A stretch of DNA of 64,000 bases, from contig JAJFZO010000049.1 of the NCBI GenBank assembly GCA_021397835.1, positions 687,001 through 751,000 of the forward strand. The letters run 5' to 3'. Below, piece by piece: positions 39,256-50,255 of the stretch. Position 1 is the stretch's first letter; each line of letters begins with the position of its first letter. This DNA is from Moringa oleifera (taxonomy: Eukaryota > Streptophyta > Magnoliopsida > Brassicales > Moringaceae). The notes beneath the pieces were generated by a model. The model saw only the letters and a list, made by a program, of their open reading frames with translations, made no database searches and had not been told where the DNA came from. Position numbers and translations under genes: made by a program.

Positions 39256-41801
39256 TCACTCAGCTTCAAATGCATGTTCCAAGCATCTTCCTATGGATAT
39301 TGTAGCAGAACTTTCAGGCTTCTGAAATTTCAGAGGGAAGAAATGACGCGTTGCATTTGACCGAACATCAACTCCGTGACATGAACGTAGATGTAGCGCT
39401 TGGTGGCTACTATCCAAGTTATCCATTCTTTTCTCGGAAGTATAACCATCACTGTCTTGCATTGGAGTCCGCGAGTATCTTTTTCTTATAATAGATGGTG
39501 TTCTCTCATAAGTACTTGCTGCAATTCTTAGTATGGATTCTGGACTTCTGCAGTCCATAGAAATTGCTTCATTAGGGCTTGGTGGAGTGACAGGAGAAAC
39601 TGGAGAAGATGCTTTTTGGATATAGCATTCTGCAGTTGGCAAGCTCTGGCTTCCACTGCAAGAGTCAGGAACATGGAAGGAAGCGCCCATGGTAAACTGA
39701 GGTTCAGCAAGTACTCTGGAAGTAAATAAATGAGGATCTCTGGGCTCACAGGTTCTTTTCCGTGAGTGCGGAAAATAGAGACAATCACCCAAAGAACCAT
39801 TATACAATAGACCAGCCTGGTTAGGGGCACTGATATGGTTTGATAGTGCAGCTGCATGACCACTATTGGCATCCTCTCTGCAGTTTTCACTGACCAGACT
39901 ATATGCAGGAACACCTTTCTTATCAAATATGGATCCATTATGCATTTCCACTGCAGCATTTGCATCCTTTCCCAAAGGTCCACAAGTTTCATGTGAAGTT
40001 GACGAAAGATTATACCTTCCATCAGCATTTCCAAGAGTCAAATCCAGTGAACAAGGATCCATGGTCCTCCCGAAATCCAAATCCTGCTTAGCATTTTGTT
40101 TGAGTAGATTGAAATTCCTGTTCTCCAATGTTCTCCTATCACTGTAAAGATCAGAAAGACAAGATGGAAGCGATGCTGATTCTGTTTTCTTTCTCACTGA
40201 GCAGTTCCAATGATTCTTTACTGAATTCTCAGTCCTGTTAATTTGCAACAATATAAGAAAGTAAGTAAGTTCCACATATCCAACAAAAACACAACATCCT
40301 CAATCAATGTAGATTCTTCAATAGGTAGACACAACAAATTCAATCTCAAGACTGCTGATATCTTTTGCTTAATCAGGTTCCAGAATTGGCAGTCAATCAA
40401 TCAAGGTGATAAGATATCTCATTTTGTGCCAGGTAACAACACCTGTTTGATTTGACGCATATGATTTACCAGCTCCAATGACTCCCATGGTGTGCCGGAA
40501 TGCATGGAAAAACTCTCTTGTAGTTACTTTCTTCTCACGCATTACGCATGATTTTCCTATTTTAAAAGTCCTAAAGTCATACCTTCCTGGAAGAAACTTT
40601 GCTATCTCAGCCCACTTGTTCCCATGTTCCTGATGCATCTTAATAAGAGTAAGTTCCTCTTCATTAGTCCACACAGTTCTTTTTATTTCTGGATTTAAGT
40701 GGTTGACCCACCTGAGCAAAACAAAAACAAACTTCTGAAGTTCCTTTTCTTGGTCCCAAATTAAGAGGGGAGAGAAAAGGCTCCACAAAAAAAAAAAAAA
40801 AAGTAGAAATATCTAATAACATAATTAATGCAGAATCAAAGTTAAAGCAATCAATATAAAAAGTAAACTAGACTTATTGACAAACCTTTCTCGACATTGC
40901 TTGCCTATGCGGCCAGGCAGTTGTTTTGCTATATCAGACCACTTCTTAATACCCTGCTTCCCAACTAGCTCAATGAGAAGGTTATCTTCCTGATAATCCA
41001 GATAAAGAATTTGAACAAAGTCCTTAGTTATAAAATTGATTCTAGCTTTTCCTAAGATACAAAGAATCATTATGATTTGATATCCACCTCCTTGGTCCAT
41101 GGTCCTTTGTAAAGATCAGGATTAAGAACCTTCTGCCAGCGATGCAGGCATTGTACATCTGTTCTATTACGAATGCATTCAGCTAAAAATAAAAATAAAA
41201 ATCATAAAACCCACCATGAGAAAGATTGCTCATAAATCCCTAAGTCAAGGTATTAGTGCTAGCCAGTAGGAAAGACAACCATTATTGCAGGACCCAAAGA
41301 ATAGCAGTTTAGACAACAAGAGAAAACCACCATGTCACACCATACCAATCTTTTTCCAATTCTTGCCCCGGTACTTTTGGACAGCAGAAATTAAAATCTC
41401 ATCCTGGTCATAAGAAGGGGAAAAAAAAAAAAAAAAAGCCTTGTTAAGTACCAGTTCCAAGTGCTCCATGCCAAACAGCACAAAATATAAATAGGTGCCT
41501 GTAACTTTCTTCCATTTCATGCACCTGACCATTTGAAGTCTTCTTATAAGATAACTGGAAAAGTTTCATAGTTTATAAGTTCTGCAGAATAAACTACATT
41601 TTTCACAGCTGCAGTCACTTAAGGAAAAGGTCATAAATCTAACCTGGACTTTAATGTAACAAGCATAGGAGTCACTAGTCATTTCAGTATGAAACAAATT
41701 ACAAAAATAAAAACAGGAAACATCAAAGGAAAAAAAAAAAAAATACTAACCTCCTTCTGTGTCCAGCCTCCCTTACTTGCTCGTCTAGCAGGACCAGTCA
41801 T
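39256..41801 (-). CDS. MYB3R: Three-repeat MYB (MYB3R) cell-cycle transcription factor
   Basis: Six coding exons on the minus strand, 41801-41751, 41403-41346, 41182-41088, 40989-40886, 40711-40583 and 40234-39256, give 471 residues. The short start MTGPARRASKGGW leads straight into R1 (residues ~11-61, IAECIRNRTDVQCLHRWQKV), R2 (~62-114, KGPWTKEEDNLLIELVG, QCRERWVNHLNP) and R3 (~115-165, [20 protein letters not shown]). The long last exon carries the conserved MYB3R C-terminal motif SPESILRIAASTYERTPS. Plant MYB3Rs bind MSA elements (AACGG core) and activate or repress G2/M genes. R1 reads WTQKEDE, one residue shorter than the usual WTxEEDE. By recalled synteny with DGD2 it may correspond to MYB3R2, but sequence also resembles MYB3R3/5. 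A non-coding first exon near 42.9-43.05 kb is likely; an upstream coding exon was not found. Confidence 0.93.
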
Positions 41802-42963
41802 TCTCCTGAAAATACAGTAACTAAAATTATCATAAAATGCGCTCCTGCCAGATAGGTTCACAGTCATGCTCGTAATAGCGTTAAGGAACAAATATGGTAA
41901 TATTAATGCATAATAGAGGGTAAGGCTCTATGAGAAAACAAGAATGAAACAATTTTATGGCTCTGTTCTGTTGCAACGAAGGGAAGATACAGAGAATCAC
42001 AATTTGTTATATAAAATGTTCACCTGGCATGCCCAATAAAGCCACTTAACATAATCAAGTCAGTTTTCTAACTATTTCAAATAAAAAAGGGAAACAAGAA
42101 ACGAAATCAAAGATTCAAATTTCATTTTCTTTCTTTGATTCCTCTGTGTGCTAACAATCCAAAGCCTCTCATATACTGACAAAATTTGTTACAATGTACA
42201 TGTTACAAAAAGTCAAAACACAGTCTACATCCTCATTCAACAAAAGAAGATATCAATAACTCAATAGGCAATAGCCAAACAAGAAAAGGAAAAAAAGGTG
42301 AACAAACCCTTGAACATAGGCTGGCACTGGTGCAACATTGCTACAGGCATTATGAGATACTGAGAGAATCAAACCATCTAAGCCCTTCTATTTTCCTTTC
42401 AACATTAGTCCCCTCAATTATTTTCACGATCACTCAACCCAGTCACCGCATTGAAATAAGAAAATAAAACCCAATTATGAATTGTTCTTGAAAGTTTCAC
42501 AGAAGCTAAGACCCTCTTCATTCTCCAGCACATATTTATGACGTTTTTGGCACAAAAACCAAACCCTAACTCACATCTTAAAATGAAAGGGCAAACACTA
42601 AGCAAAACGAACCAAGACAATTGTTATTGAAGGTCGATAATGCCCTATGTAACGGTCCAAAGCAGAACATGAGTACTAGTAGTAAAGGAAACAAAAGATC
42701 AGATAATAAACAATGGAAACGTTAGCATTTTCTATTGGAAAGAACCTCAAAGAGTTGCTTTGGTTTTCCCAAAACGTTTCCTTCGCGTTAAAAGCCCTGT
42801 AACGGCTAAGAAAGAAGGAGGTCCGCAAATTAAAATACCAAAAAAAAAAAAAGAGCAAGATAAACAGTTAAAGGAGTCCAATCTTTTGAAGCAAGTGAGA
42901 GGGGATTGTGTTGAAAACAGAAATGACGTCGAAGCTGCGAGGATTAGGTTTCACAGTAGTCTC

Positions 42964-42997
<34 letters not shown>

Positions 42998-42998
42998 G
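42964..42998. repeat. Compound (TG)n(GA)n microsatellite
   Basis: About eight TG units run directly into about ten GA units, in the probable MYB3R leader. Confidence 0.85.
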
Positions 42999-43003
42999 GA
43001 CTC

Positions 43004-43012
43004 GCGGGAAAA
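43004..43012 (-). promoter_or_regulatory. E2F-type site at the MYB3R 5' end
   Basis: The minus strand reads TTTTCCCGC, a full match to the E2F/DP consensus TTTSSCGC. It sits at the probable 5' end of MYB3R, in keeping with cell-cycle control of MYB3R genes. Confidence 0.55.
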
Positions 43013-43050
43013 GAGGGAGAGAAAACGAGAGTAATATGAGCAGCAGATGA

Positions 43051-43509
43051 CAGTCTAAACGGGAAGATCTTATTTCTTTTTTTGGTTCGAACTTTCTTTC
43101 TTTAAGTGGCGTACGTCAGAAGAAAGACACCGCGCCTCATGTGACGGATCGGGTTAGTTGGTTCGGATATGCTATTGGGCCCAAGCTTTAACCCGCTTAA
43201 GCCCACTAAGCGCTCTTCAATATGTCTCGGAATTAGATTACCAAATATTGTATTTCCTACCACAAATAGGAAAATTAAAATTAAAATGAAAAGAAACAAA
43301 AGAGGACTGGACCTTGACCGCTTAGATACGAACCGGAATGAACCGGTCAAACCCAAAACAAAAAACCGGCTCGAGAGGACCTTTATAAATGAAAAGCTGG
43401 CCAGGACAGCCCAGTTCATGGGACAATAGAATAGAATTGTCCGGTCCGTATCCTGTCCTGATATCGTCTTACTTCTTCATACGTTAAGGAAACAGAGGGG
43501 AATAAAGAA
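43051..43509. promoter_or_regulatory. Bidirectional promoter between MYB3R and the C2 gene, with site II elements
   Basis: About 460 bases separate the two head-to-head transcription units. TTGGGCCCAA (43175-43184) is a palindromic pair of TGGGCC site II elements, and AGCCCA (43200-43205) is a reverse TGGGCT site II. TCP factors bind these in cell-cycle, ribosomal and mitochondrial promoters. Confidence 0.55.
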
Positions 43510-44891
43510 ATGCCGCAGGGAACGCTTGAAGTTCTTCTTGTTGGAGCCAAAGGTCTCGTGGACACTGATTTTCTCAGTATGCCCTCTCTCTCTCTCTCTT
43601 AAATGAGTCTGCGAATTCATTTCCTGGATTCATGATTGCTTGTTTTTCGACAAAAATATTAGGGGTGATACTGCTTTTGCTTTCTGGTCTTTTCTTTGTT
43701 TTAGTCGTGAGTTTGAGATTATATTCTACCGCAAGAATTCTTATGATTGGAATGTTCGATTCTGCTAAGTGGTGAATCTGAGTGATTGATGTCGATGAAA
43801 GATCAAGCAGTTTTTCCCTTTTCAATTTTTCCTGAAGATTTGGATTTGTAATTGCTGAGATCATGTGTTAATTTAAAGAAGAATACTAGCTTGTTTATAT
43901 ATTGGAAACAAGAACATTATTGGTTCTATGTTATTCTTCTTCACTTATGCTCAGATGATGTCTTGCTGAATATTTTGATAGATACCTATCATGATAGCTG
44001 CTTATGGTACAACCAAAGGGAAAGAAAGATGTCTGAGATAGATAAGCCTCGCTTGTGTTTTCACTTGGAACTACCTATTGCCTGCAGAGCAATGTAGTCG
44101 ATTACAGTTTTGAAATGCAGAAGCCATGGATTGATGCACGTGTTTGATGAGTTGACTGTTTTTGAGCAGATAATATGGATCCTTATGTGATTCTAACATG
44201 TCGATCTCAGGAGCAGAGGAGCAGCATTGTATCAGGTTCATTCATTGATTTCTTCCCACTTTTAACTGAAGATAATAATATAAACTCCTGTAACTCTTGA
44301 TTTTAATTAAAATGTTGTGGGCATTCGGTAACTGAACTGGTGGATGCAGGACAAGGATCTGAGCCAGAGTGGAATGAGACCTTTGTTTTCACAATCTCTG
44401 ATGGGCCTACAGAGCTCCATTTGAAAATAATGGACAAAGATACCTTTAGTCCCGATGATTTTGTTGGAGAAGCCAAGTAAGTTTAATTTTCCTTTCATTT
44501 GCATACATTAACCAAACATGTTTTGCATCTTTCTCTTGTGAATATGATTACCGGCAAAGGAAGATGAGCATGTATGCATTAAGTGGCTGATATTAATATC
44601 ATTATATGTGAGCGTGCAGCATTCCTTTAGAGCCTGTGTTTATGGAAGGAAGCCTCCCGCCAACGGTGTACAGAGTTGTGAAGGACCAAGAATTCTGTGG
44701 AGAGATTCGAGTTGGCCTTACTTTCACTCCTGAGGTATTTCTTACTAAATCTGTCCTTTTCTCTTATCTGGTTGCTTACTCTGTATTTCTCAGCACTCTG
44801 TATTCAATATCTACATTCTTATTCCTGCTTGCAGAGACGTCACAATCCAAGATACTCTGGTGAGGAAGAGAGCTACGGGGCTTGGAACTAA
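43510..44891 (+). CDS. Small single-C2-domain protein (elicitor-responsive protein 3-like)
   Basis: Five exons, 43510-43576, 44170-44235, 44350-44476, 44620-44734 and 44835-44891, give 143 residues. Nearly the whole protein is one C2 domain starting MPQGTLEVLLVGAKGLVDTD. The calcium-binding acidic residues appear intact (Asp18, Asp20, Asp26 in DTDFLNNMDPYV, and a second loop MDKDTFSPDDFVGEA). Other family marks are PEWNETFVFT and a tail ending EEESYGAWN. Relatives (rice ERG3/OsERG1 and Arabidopsis At1g63220) bind membrane phospholipids in a calcium-dependent way and some respond to fungal elicitors. No transmembrane helix or signal peptide is present, so a cytosolic protein recruited to membranes is expected. 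The first codon follows a short leader and shares its promoter with MYB3R. Confidence 0.93.
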
Positions 44892-45754
44892 TCTTCTTAC
44901 ATTTGAAGGACTTGGTAGTTCACATCAATAAGCTTATAGCTAATCAGTTATCAGCCTTAGAAGAATGGAAATAAACCAGCAATCATGGTTTCAGATATCA
45001 GAATCTTTTGTCTCAAAAATCAGAAGATTTTGAACCTTCTAACGGAACTCTTGTATGGCGTTGATATTTAATAAATTGCTGGCTTAGCTTTCTCTTTTCT
45101 GTGTCTCTTTGGTCAAAGAGTTACAACCATTTACTCCGTCCACTGAGTGTAGAACAGATTTCATATACCAGATGGAAAACGAGAAATGACATCCTAACTT
45201 CCCGGTTACTTGTGGGCTCACATTGTCAAGATGGATGTATCCATTGAATGATTGTTTCAGTACCCCCTGGTAATGGATGTTAGTACCTCATACAGGACAC
45301 CAGTAAAAAACAGATCTTGTTCTCTCACCAGAGAGAATTGCTTTGGAAGATGAAAGAAAACAATCCCACTGATTCAATTACACAGGAAAACTAAGAAAAT
45401 GCTGTCCACCCAAGCCAATCTGTAGATTTGCATCAATAGCTTGGTGAGTCATCATGGGATTGCATGAATCACCATAACCACAAGGAATCCTAGTTAAGCA
45501 TATGCATAAAAATCAGACAGCGAAAACCAAAAGACAGGATCCACATGAAAACAACAAGTCTCATATTACCAGGTAAGTCTCTTATTCAGAGAGAATATAA
45601 TCATGTCCCAACTTAAAAACCAGGCATCGATATGCTGCTGATAACAAACCATAGTTTTGGGAGTTAAAATGAGGTTCCAGCATAGCCAACACAACACAAA
45701 CATAATTGTAAATTGTCATGTCCACTTCTGCAGAACTAGGAGGCAATAGCCTAA
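44892..45754. other. Convergent spacer between C2 and MBD-like genes
   Basis: Holds the 3' UTRs of the facing genes. No coding signal seen. Confidence 0.5.
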
Positions 45755-48700
45755 CTAGTTCTTCTTTGTGCGCTTATTCACTGGCTTAAAGTTGGATGCA
45801 TTTGCTATGCATGACCGTCTAGGCTGCAGCTTTGCTGGTGCAGGAGCTCGATCAGTGCCCCTGCCTAATCCAGATCTTTTTCCAGAATTCATCTCACCCA
45901 GAGCAGGAGCTTGTCCAGTGCCCCTGCCTAATCCAGATCTTTTTCCAGAATTCAACTCACCCAGTGCAGGAGCTTGTTCAGTGCCACCGCCCAATCCAAA
46001 TATTTTTCCAGAATTCAACTCACCCAGTGCAGGAGCTTTTTCAGTGCCCTTACTGGATCCTTCTGTCTTTTCTTTCTTTTTAGCCGGCAGGGGAAACAGT
46101 TCAATGGAACCAACAGAAGGAAAGTCTTCAAAAGTTGCGATATTTTTTTCACTCGCATCATCTTTCACCTCCTCACCTGTAGCAGAGACTTCATAGGGAA
46201 AGGAAACTTTAGACCAAATGAAATTAACACATAAGAACTATCTTTTTTACCACAGAGAATCACAAGGACAACATTATTCAGCTATTCCCACCTGGCATAG
46301 ATTCCTTGCGATCTCTCTTCCTTGGTTTATTAGCAGCAGAAAAGGTCTGCAAGAAAGAGGGTAAATGTCAGAGGAAAGTTATTAACATTAAACAATAGGC
46401 ATAGGCTTAAAGTGGGGGATAACAATGAATATAAACAAAATCAAAGCAACCATATATTCAGTCTGAAAGAATGAGGTAACAAAATAAGATCCTGCAGTTG
46501 TGGCAAGAAGAGGCAATTGTCTCTCTAGGAAATCCAAGAGACCAATCAAAACCATATATTACCAAGACCAGCTTCTTTGTTCACGAAATTTTCCAGGGGT
46601 GCAACCTGGCGTTTTACAAATTGCATATTCGTTTTTTTTCCTCAAAATCATTCAAGCAGACCACCCAACACTACCAAGATAGTAACCCGAAGCCTAATGT
46701 TTGTTGAATAAAAAAGGATACCCCCCTTCAATGTCCATCATAATCACTATTGTCTCAGTTGTCACTTGAAGGATGCAAGAGAGAGCATTGTACAATTGGA
46801 ACTTGGAAATCAGAGATAAAACAGAACCTTCTACCTAATCACTAGGTAATGGCACAGATTACCACCAAAAGATTTTGCTTCCAGAAACCAATGCAACAAG
46901 AAAGAGAGAAACAAAAATGGAGGTAGGAAGCAAAGGAGGGGAAAACAATTTATATGAACGTAAGAACTAAAAGAAAAAAGAATAGCACAAATTCCTGAAT
47001 CATAGAGCCTATATCATGTTCCAATAGTCAAAACAATTTTCAATTGGCTACAACATTTATCTGCTAACACTTCAGGCATAAGTTAAACAATTGATAAATT
47101 AAATCACTACGAAGCATAGGAAGAAGTTCAAACTCACAGGTGAGTAGATAGAGAGTTTATTAGCTTGAGCATACTCGACATATCGCATGAGATCTTCATA
47201 TGTGTTAAACTGTTGCCCACTTTCTGGACACAGGTAAAACTACAGCAGCCAAACATTAGGGAAACATATCAATAGACTCAATAAGAATGCCTTGGGCTCT
47301 TTTTCTTCTTTCATTTATAACATTTGATTCAAGCACAATAAATAATCTCCTTCTATCAGACAATTTCCTGTTCTATTCTTAAAGAAAAAAAGGCAAATAG
47401 TTCAATAGCCAACATTCATGTCGAACAGATACAATTGTCTGAAGGGACTATTTTGCAGATATGATGCAATTGTCTAACCAATGCCATACAAAGCCTAGCA
47501 CAAATACAAGAAAACTTTGGGATCATATCTGGATACAGGAAATACTACAGCAGCCAAACAATAATGAAATATGTTTGAATTATTTTTGCTTCCTTCATTC
47601 AATATCATATAATTCAAGCAAAAATAGATAATCTCCTTCCATCAACAAATTTCTTGTGATATATTCTTAAAGAAAAGGCAAATAGTCCAATAGCCAACAT
47701 TTCATGTCTAACACATGCAATTATCTGAACGACTATTTAGCAGATACGATGCATTTACCGATGCCACAGAAGGCCTAGCACAAAGGCAAGAAAACTTGGG
47801 AATCCATATCACACTGCCAAATGAACATTCCATTTCCTTGAAATTGAACATCAGTAAAACTCTACAATCAAGAATCAATAATGATTTTCCTCATCATCCC
47901 TAACATTTTGGTTTGTTGACTCAACAACTAGTACCTAGAAAACTCCAGACACCTGACTTTTAAGACACATTTGAGGGCCCAAATGGATATATCCCCAATT
48001 CCTAGAAATATGAATTGCTTTTGAATGCCAGTATACTTCTGACATACCAAGCCTGGTATTCAACTGCTCAATTGCTTCCAGTTCACAAAATAAAAAACAA
48101 CTATTCTGTCACTTCCACCAGATTGATAGAAGCGTTCAACATTAATGTGAGGGAAAAATGAGAGAGGAAGGAAACAAAGAGTTATCATATTACCCTTTTT
48201 GCCTGAAAATCTAATAATAACATTAGTTTTAGGAAATCGTATTAATTGTGTAGCACCTATAACTCAATAATAATCCACATAAATCAAGATTAGATGTAAT
48301 TTGAATTCTACGGGCATGACAAAATGGAAAGTGCAGTTATTCTGAATCCATAGAGTTTTGTTATATTCATCATTCCTATCGTGCCAATGATGTCTAACTT
48401 CAAGATCTTAACAGGACAGAGTAGCAACAAACAAGTTCTCAGATGATATACTTGAACAATCACTACCTCAGCACATAATTTAAGATCAAAAAGCAGCCTG
48501 AATTCAGAAGTGCTCATCTGTAGCCATATTCATCAAAGAGGATAAGGAATTGGATGACTAGAAATCATTTTAGCCAACTCCTTCTCCCTTTTACATTTTC
48601 TTCCATTAGGCAGAGTAGGCAGTTGAGTTTTCAATATGCTGAAGGTTGCTCTTTCAGAAAGTTTAAAGTAGAGAAGAAATCAATAAATGCTTTTTAAAGA

Positions 48701-49240
48701 CTAATATGTGACCTATGTGTCTATGTGTGTATATACCACAGAGCAGAAAAACAAAACAAAAAAGGCAGGAGGAATAAACTAAACAAGTACATTCCAATTC
48801 CACAGAAAGATGCTCCATAGATATACATGGAACTCTAGATCGGATATTGCATTTCTTTCGAGATCTATCAAAACAAAAGTGTAAAGTTGCCTCACCTGAC
48901 ACAGGATGACTAACAATGATCAAGAAGATGCAGCACACAAGGCACAATTAAAGACATAAAATCAAAAATATTGGGCAACACAATCTATTTGAAAAACTCA
49001 ATCAGTTGCATCAATTTACCCCAAAAAATTTATTCAGTAGATATCAAATTAATGCATACTACAATTAGTGCCTGCTGATAAATGCATTCCATCTTCAATA
49101 CAAGAACCGAATGAGATCATAAGTACTAAACAAATGAAGATTAGATGCTCAATTACCGATGATGTTGACCCATCCTTCTGGCTTTTAGTGACAAGCTCCC
49201 AGCGATCAGGAATTGGTTGTGATAAATTCTCATCTGCCAT
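45755..49240 (-). CDS. MBD-like domain protein with C-terminal 21-residue tandem repeats
   Basis: Four minus-strand exons, 49240-49157, 47239-47138, 46346-46292 and 46176-45755, give 220 residues. Residues ~11-62 resemble a methyl-CpG-binding domain: PDRWELVTKSQKDGSTSS joined at the exon 1/2 junction to FYLCPESGQQF and TYEDLMRYVEYAQ. Key MBD-type positions (Trp, Gly-Ser, Tyr, Pro-x-Ser-Gly, Phe) are visible, but the family call is mine and methyl-DNA binding is unproven. A Lys/Arg-rich stretch (NKPRKRDRKE) could be a nuclear signal. The C-terminal half contains three full copies and one partial copy of a 21-residue unit around APALGELNSGKRSGLGRGT, then a basic tail. The ATG at 49240 is chosen because an upstream in-frame ATG at 49354 precedes the apparent TATA box. 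Intron 1 (1.9 kb) contains a 305-bp tandem duplication that copies the exon 2 acceptor. Confidence 0.75.
45838..46050 (-). repeat. In-frame 63-bp coding tandem repeat, about 3.5 units
   Basis: Three units with few differences plus a partial fourth lie in the last exon of the MBD-like gene. Each encodes 21 residues with APALGE(L/M)NSGK and GLG(R/G)GT. Close similarity between units suggests recent slippage or unequal crossing over. Confidence 0.85.
47224..47812. repeat. 305-bp tandem duplication spanning the exon 2 acceptor
   Basis: 47224-47528 and 47529-about 47812 align in direct orientation (for example ACTACAGCAGCCAAACA and AATAGCCAACATT blocks recur at a constant offset of 305). The first copy begins inside exon 2 of the MBD-like gene, so the second copy, now in intron 1, carries a duplicate acceptor and about nine codons of exon 2. 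Confidence 0.8.
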
Positions 49241-49333
49241 AGCGAAAAATGATACTCTCCTTTGACGGCTGAGAAATCTGTATTCCTTTCTCTCAAGGGA
49301 GAACTCTTTAGACCTAGGGTTTCGATAATAACA

Positions 49334-49341
49334 TTTTATAA
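49334..49341 (-). promoter_or_regulatory. TATA box of the MBD-like gene
   Basis: The minus strand reads TTATAAAA, about 95 bases upstream of the chosen start codon. Its position shows that the longer in-frame N-terminal extension (from 49354) is unlikely to be transcribed. Confidence 0.55.
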
Positions 49342-49351
49342 GGCCAACCCG

Positions 49352-49378
49352 CACGTGCTCCTATAATCTCCACACGTG
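49352..49378. promoter_or_regulatory. Pair of G-boxes upstream of the TATA box
   Basis: Two perfect CACGTG palindromes lie at 49352-49357 and 49373-49378, 21 bases apart (two helical turns), just upstream of the TATA box on the minus strand. bZIP, bHLH/PIF or ABF factors are candidate binders. Confidence 0.55.
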
Positions 49379-50202
49379 ACGACTGAAGACTTAATCTGTG
49401 CCTGCAAAATAAAGCAATTGATTCTTCTTGTGTTTATCCTTCCATCCCCAGCTCAAAGTTCTTACATATTTCAAATTACTTTTTCTAAGACGAAACTAAG
49501 AGTAAATAAAGCAAGCAGACTGAACTCAGCATTATTTGCTTAGATGGTTAAAAGGCATACCTTTTCCAAAACAATAGCAACATAGCTTTTTCCAGTCCAG
49601 CTTGATAGTACACTCCATAACATTTATCCTCAAGAAGATAGGCAAGGCATATGACACTAGAGAAATTATTCAGTGGAAAGACAAGGACAATGAATGGTAA
49701 ACTAATTCACCCCTGAAAGATCAAACATTGAAACATGGAAGGCCTTCCATTTCTTTCTCTTCTTCATACCTGGAAATTCAAAACCTCTTAAACATTTCAA
49801 TTTCTTATGCAACCTTCTTAGAACCATATTGCAACAGAATACTGGGTAGGGTCGAACAGACAGCAAAGATGCAGAAAAACAAATATAGTTTGGATCATCC
49901 AATGCGGTTGATCTTTACATTAGAGTAACTCTTCACCAATCATTAAAAAATGATCACATTACTACAAGTACCAGGAGAAACCTTTGAAATTTTCAGAGAT
50001 GATCAATTAAACCAGCAACAGCAGCTTCAAATTCTATGACTAGATCATGCAGCCTCCAAGCGGCATATTTCAGAGCACTTGCCAATTAAACAGTACTTTT
50101 TCATGTATTTTGAGGTCTTTGCACAGAGAACATAAGAGTCCTGAAGGACTCTCTGAAAAGTCTGCACAAACGGGTTCGGGATCTGGCTATTCAAAGCAGT
50201 AC

Positions 50203-50204
<2 letters not shown>

Positions 50205-50252
<48 letters not shown>
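50205..50252. repeat. (AT)24 microsatellite
   Basis: An uninterrupted AT dinucleotide run of about 48 bases. Confidence 0.95.

Positions 50253-50255
<3 letters not shown>

Larger units (their letters stand above)
42860..43050 (-). other. Probable non-coding first exon and start region of MYB3R
   Basis: The MYB3R coding region starts directly after a strong 3' splice site (TTTTCAG at about 41806-41812), so an upstream leader exon must exist. The CT/GA- and CA-rich minus-strand sequence here looks like a plant 5' UTR. The exact start and donor are not defined. Confidence 0.4.

Noticed and set aside
45768..46234. Three overlapping plus-strand ORFs with repeats
   Set aside because: They are antisense shadows of the 63-bp coding repeat in the MBD-like gene.
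49049..49354. N-terminally extended MBD-like start at 49354
   Set aside because: That ATG is upstream of the apparent TATA box, and the extension has no conserved sequence.
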